Below, in pieces: positions 59,731-64,000 of a stretch of DNA of 64,000 bases. The translations under genes were made by a program, and so were the position numbers. The notes beneath the pieces are model-generated. The model was given only the letters and a program-made list of their open reading frames with translations. It did not search any database and was not told the DNA's origin. The DNA comes from Karstenula rhodostoma CBS 690.94. Taxonomy: Eukaryota > Ascomycota > Dothideomycetes > Pleosporales > Didymosphaeriaceae. Position 1 is the stretch's first letter; every line of letters begins with the position of its first letter. The stretch covers positions 265,052-329,051 of the forward strand of contig MU001501.1 of the NCBI GenBank assembly GCA_010093485.1, in the 5' to 3' direction.

Positions 59731-60045
59731 TTAGAAACCTAATACTAATAATATAGAGGTTAATAAATAAGAATAGCTCTTTATAGTAGAGTAAATTAAA
59801 ATAACTATATTTAATAATAAGCCTATAGACCCCTTTTAGAAAACTAATACTAATAATATAGAGGTTAATAAATAAGAATAGCTCTCTATAGTAAAGTAAG
59901 TTAAAATAGCTATATTTAATAGTAAATTTNNNNNNNNNNTATAGACCCCCTTTAGAAAACTAATACTAATAATATAGAGGTTAATAAATAAGAATAGCTC
60001 TCTATAATAGAGTAAGTTAAAATAGTTATATTTAATAATAAGTAC
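59731..60045 (+). repeat. About 105-bp tandem repeat, three copies, with assembly gap
   Basis: The word ttagaaa followed by actaatactaataatatagagg begins copies at 59731, 59836 and 59952. The first spacing is 105; the second is 116 including ten Ns at 59930-59939, so the third junction is unresolved and the true copy number is unknown. Confidence 0.9.
59930..59939. other. Assembly gap (10 N)
   Basis: Ten ambiguous bases inside the 105-bp tandem repeat. Length is probably a placeholder. Confidence 0.99.
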
Positions 60046-63000
60046 TATTAATAAAAGCTAGAAAAGGTAGGACTTAAAGGTATAATAGATACCTCTAATA
60101 CTTATAAAGATTATTATTAATATAAAGAGGTAATAGTTATAGTAAATAACTATAAGGTTAGTAAAGACTAGGAGAGGAAAAGGAGAAAAAGGAGAAAGAA
60201 AAGGAAGAGCTAGGACTAGTAATACTACTAGGGCTAGTACTATTATTAAGGCTAGTAATCTAGCGCTAATATAGTTATTTATTTAGATAACTATATAGTT
60301 AGAGACTACTTTTTAGAAATAGAATTAATAGTATATATTATATTATTAGATATTTATTTATACTTATACTTTTAGTAGTATAAAGTAGAATATCTACTAT
60401 AGATAAGGGGAACTATATTCTAGGGCTAGTATACTAAAGCTATAGAGAAGGCTAGGGCTAGTAATTCTCTACTACTAGTACTTAGTACTAGCTAGAGCTA
60501 ATAATAAAGTATTTATAGTACTAGCTACTAGACTAGAAAAGGAGTACTTATTAGTAGTACTAGGCTATTATATTATATAAGAACTATATAGTTATTAGAG
60601 TATTTTTAGTATTAAGCTCTATTACTATTAAATTTCTAGCCCTACTCCTTAATACCTAATTAGAGTACTAATTTATTTTATTAAGTCTAGTATTACTATT
60701 TTATAGGAGAATATATAGTAGATAGATATTATAACTCTTATTAATAATATTATTTAGGAAGCTATCTATACTACTAATATTATTACTTAGGAGACTACCT
60801 ATACTATTAATAATATTATTTAGAATACTATCTATACTATAGCTAAATTCTAAAATTCCTTAATACTAGTATATATATTATATTCCTATAATATACCCTA
60901 AGAGTGTATATTATATAGTTAAAGGTTATTAAAGATATAATTAAATTCTATTAAAAATATCTTTAGATATTATCTAATATACTAATTATAGTATTATTAG
61001 CCTACTACTACTATAAACTCTTTTAAAGTATCTCTTTTAAGATATATAAATCTACTTAGATAGGTTATAGTCTATAGTAACTTTTTAATACTCTCTATAG
61101 CTATACCCTATATCCCTTTATATATCCTCTTTATATATTTAGTACTTCTAACTAAGGTATCTATACTAAGAGTAAAAAGAATTCTAAATTTTACTAAATT
61201 TATTCTCTTTTATTAGCTAAGAGTAAGCTTAGACTTTTATTTTTAATTATTTTAGCCCTAGCTAGGAGGTTATTAGTACCTTTATATACCTCTTAAGTAT
61301 AGTTTAGTAATATAGGTATTCCCCTAAAGGACTAGCTAGGTAAAAGTAAATTATAGAACTATTTTTAGTATTCTATAAGTAACTATATATTAATAATATT
61401 TTAGTATAATATTACTTAGTCTATAATATCTATATTAATTAGTTATAGAATATTTATAATAGTAGTACTTATATATTTACTTTTTTAATCTCCTTATCTA
61501 TAGAGTTATTCCTTTTATTATCCTTACCTTTATATCTAGTATCTATATACTCTATAGGTATAAGGTCCTTTCTAGAAAGATTATTAGATATATTAGTCTT
61601 AGAATAAGACTACTATATAGGTAAAGAATACTTTTCTACCTTCTAGTCTATAGATATTAATAAGTATAGTATAATTTTAGATTATCTAGTTTTTTTAGAG
61701 ATATCTCTAAATATATTACTCTAGTTCTAGAGATTTAGATTATCTCTATTACTAAGTATATAGGTACTAGTATAGATATTAAATATAGAGAAGTTAAAAT
61801 TATAGAAATAATTAGTATTATTAATTTAATATAGAGCTAGTAGTAAGATATACTCTAATAGATACTTATTAACCTATATAAAAGACTTTATCTAGAGAGG
61901 TATTTAAATAATAAGCTTATTAAGCTCTAAGGTAGTAGTAGTAGTAATAGTAGTAGTAGGGATAGAAGTAAAAGTAATATTTAATAATATAGTAATATAA
62001 TTAAGAATATTATTTTAGTAGATAGTTAAAAAGGTATAGATATTCTACTTTACTATACTTTATTAAGATATATTATATCTAAGAGCTATTAGTTATAAGT
62101 ATTTTATTTAGAAGATTAGAATAAATATACTACCTTTTATATATATATTAGGTTTATAAACTATTCTTATAATATAGGCTATATTCTAAAGGTTAACTCT
62201 ACTATACTAATAGTAGATATTAGTAAAAGGAAACTTTATTATAGATATATACTACTATTAAGTAGATAGAAGAAAGTAATCTAAAGTAGACCTACTTTAT
62301 AACTTAGAAAAACTATTCTAATAATTAGTATCTCTACTAAAATATTTTATATATATTAATTTTTTTTTCTACCTTACTATTAATTAATATTAGTATAGGT
62401 AAGAAATTCTTATAGATACTATAATTATTAACTTAGAGTAAGTAAAGAGGTAATTATTAACCTTTATTTTTATTTTATTTTTAGAGTAATAGTTAGCGCC
62501 TCCTATAGGCCTTAGTATAGTATAAGTAATTACTTTTATATTAATAATTCTATTTTTCTCTTATCCTATAATATCTAACTATATAATTATCTACTATATT
62601 ATCTATCTATATTTATTCTAGTATTTACTCTAGAGTTATACCTCTATATATCTCCCCCTACTTTCTTTAGCCTTTTAGCCTACTAAGTATAACCCTATAA
62701 GTAGGCTATACTTATAATAAAAGAAGGTTTTATAAGTTTTTATATCCTTTATATTTCCTTAATAGTAGTATATAGTATAGTATTTAAGCTAGCTTAATAC
62801 CTTTCTCCTCTTATATATATACTATTAGTACTTATAGTATATTTAGAATAGTATTAATAAGAGAAATAATATATAGATACTTCTACTTTTACTTCTATAC
62901 CTATATCTACCCTTATATCTACCCCTTCTCTCCTAGCCCTAATTATTACTAATAATAATAATAATAATAATTTTATACCTATATCTATAGGCTTTAATAG

Positions 63001-63585
63001 GGATATAGAGATAGGGGAGGCTAGAGGTAAAAAAAAAAGTAGAAATAGTAGTAGTATTTTCTAAAAGGGTATATTTATATTTTTATTTTTAGCTATTCTC
63101 TATAAGAGTATATAAGCTTTCTATTACCCTAATAGATTCTAATTTTACCTATAGATACTATAAGTTTATTAACTAAAAGTAACTAGACTTAAATAGGCTT
63201 AGTTAAAGAGCTAACCCTAGGTATAGATTTTAGAAGGTATAGTAGAAGTTATAGTTAATTAGTATTCCTATACTATATAGATTATAGAGACTAAGGTAGG
63301 TAGACTCCTTAAGAGGGATAATTACTATAATTAGTATATTTAGAATAATTCTAAATATTAGGTATACTTAGCTAGAACTTATAAGAATATAATTATAAGG
63401 ACTAGTTTTAAATATACTAGGTATTAGTATTTCTCTAACTAGGGGACTTATAATTATAAGGTATTAAAACTAGTAAAAAAGTTAAAAAAGCCTTAATAAT
63501 ATAGTTCTTATTAGCCCCCCTTATACTACTACTAATATAAAGGTATACTTAGATATCTTATAATATAGAAGTTTTACCTTATTAG

Positions 63586-63990
63586 GTATAAAGTAGTATA
63601 GTATAAGTTCCTATTATATAAAATAGTAGTTATATCTATAACTACCTAGCTAGTTAAGTAAAAGCCTATAATATAGACCTATTTTATACTAGATTACTAT
63701 TCTCTTCTCTAGATATATTAATAAGGCTTATTTTAGGTTATTATTTAGATATTATATACTAGCTTTATCTTATTAGATATAGAGTAGTGTGGTATAAGTT
63801 CCTATTATATAAAGTAGTAGTTATATTTATAATTATCTAGCTAGTTAAGTTAATATATAATATACCTATCTAATAGCTTAAGTAACCTACTAGTATAATA
63901 ATATTTTTTTCTCTATAGTCCTTTAACTAGTAACTATTAGTATAAGGTATACCTATCTAATAGTATAAATAATCTACTAGTATAATAATA
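63586..63990 (+). repeat. Repeats with 191-bp and 87-bp periods
   Basis: The phrase gtataagttcctattatata occurs at about 63601 and 63792 (191 bp apart), each followed by a related tail (agtagttatat..ctagctagttaagt). The phrase atacctatctaatag occurs at 63862 and 63949 (87 bp apart), each followed by ctactagtataataatat. Confidence 0.82.
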
Positions 63991-64000
63991 TCTCTCTCTC

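Larger units (their letters stand above)
54860..64000. repeat. AT-rich, RIP-saturated block without credible genes
   Basis: From about 54,860 composition changes within a few tens of bases from normal gene DNA to mostly A/T. Across 9.1 kb the dinucleotides CA and TG are almost absent: I noticed only a handful (about 57651, 60905, 63788, 63790), while TA, AC, GT, CT and AG are abundant. That is the pattern left when every CpA on both strands has been turned to TpA by RIP. No open frame of useful length or family likeness is present. The block holds several repeat families (listed separately), a 10-N gap at 59930-59939 and runs past the right edge. I see no telomere repeat. Probably degenerate transposons, identity unrecoverable by eye. 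Confidence 0.93.

Noticed and set aside
54860..64000. Subtelomere or telomere
   Set aside because: No TTAGGG/CCCTAA array is visible. The scattered ccctata words are part of the AT-rich repeats.
54860..64000. Mitochondrial DNA or an AT-rich gene cluster
   Set aside because: No conserved mitochondrial genes, rRNA or tRNA are seen, and the CA/TG depletion is the RIP pattern rather than plain AT bias.
1..64000. CRISPR arrays, bacterial-type operons, riboswitches
   Set aside because: The DNA is eukaryotic with spliceosomal introns; none of the tandem repeats has unique spacers of constant length.

Overview
The window reads as nuclear DNA of a filamentous ascomycete (Pezizomycotina; a dothideomycete would fit, but this is inference). 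Genes carry short introns (about 45-100 nt, one of 165 nt) with GT..AG borders. They encode typical fungal products: beta-1,3-glucan synthase, a GH72 glucanosyltransferase, FluG, Zn2Cys6 and UstYa/DUF3328 proteins, and a TRPY channel. An abrupt change at about 54,860 leads into 9.1 kb of very AT-rich DNA almost devoid of CA/TG dinucleotides, the hallmark of exhausted repeat-induced point mutation (RIP). I rebuilt exon structures by hand. About 54.8 kb is gene-rich: 20 genes (one cut by the left edge) and one broken gene fragment.

Layout. 1-6310: a partial low-complexity protein (minus strand, runs off the left edge), an unknown two-exon protein (minus), and a coiled-coil/AT-hook protein (plus). 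6497-11244: D-serine dehydratase-like PLP enzyme (minus) diverging from a TRPY/Yvc1 vacuolar cation channel (plus). 12055-18306: Zn2Cys6 factor (plus), FluG (minus), and a small membrane-anchored UstYa-type DUF3328 protein (minus). 19758-30636: GAS1-type glucanosyltransferase (minus) and FKS1 glucan synthase (plus), head to head across a 3.3 kb spacer that holds a small TA-flanked inverted-repeat element. 31223-37980: LCB1 subunit of serine palmitoyltransferase, a four-TM MARVEL-like protein, a 2.4 kb spacer with a G-quadruplex-prone tract, and a Whi5/Nrm1-like G1/S repressor. 39419-54067: putative zinc metalloproteinase, phosphatidylserine synthase CHO1, GAR1, threonyl-tRNA synthetase, VTS1, COG5 and a ureidoglycolate lyase-like protein. 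54303-54889: a frameshifted leucine-rich gene remnant at the edge of the AT-rich block. 54860-64000: the AT-rich block, with no credible coding, several tandem repeat families, a perfect 24-bp inverted repeat and a 10-N assembly gap.

How the genes relate. Several serve the cell surface: FKS1 makes beta-1,3-glucan, GAS1 elongates it, LCB1 starts sphingolipid synthesis and CHO1 makes phosphatidylserine. ThrRS, GAR1 and VTS1 serve translation, ribosome/snoRNP biogenesis and mRNA decay. The TF-FluG-UstYa stretch is the one part that looks accessory. I found no complete new multi-gene system. The strongest second-look items are the CA/TG-depleted block with its surviving repeats, the inverted-repeat element between GAS1 and FKS1, and the orphan UstYa-type gene.
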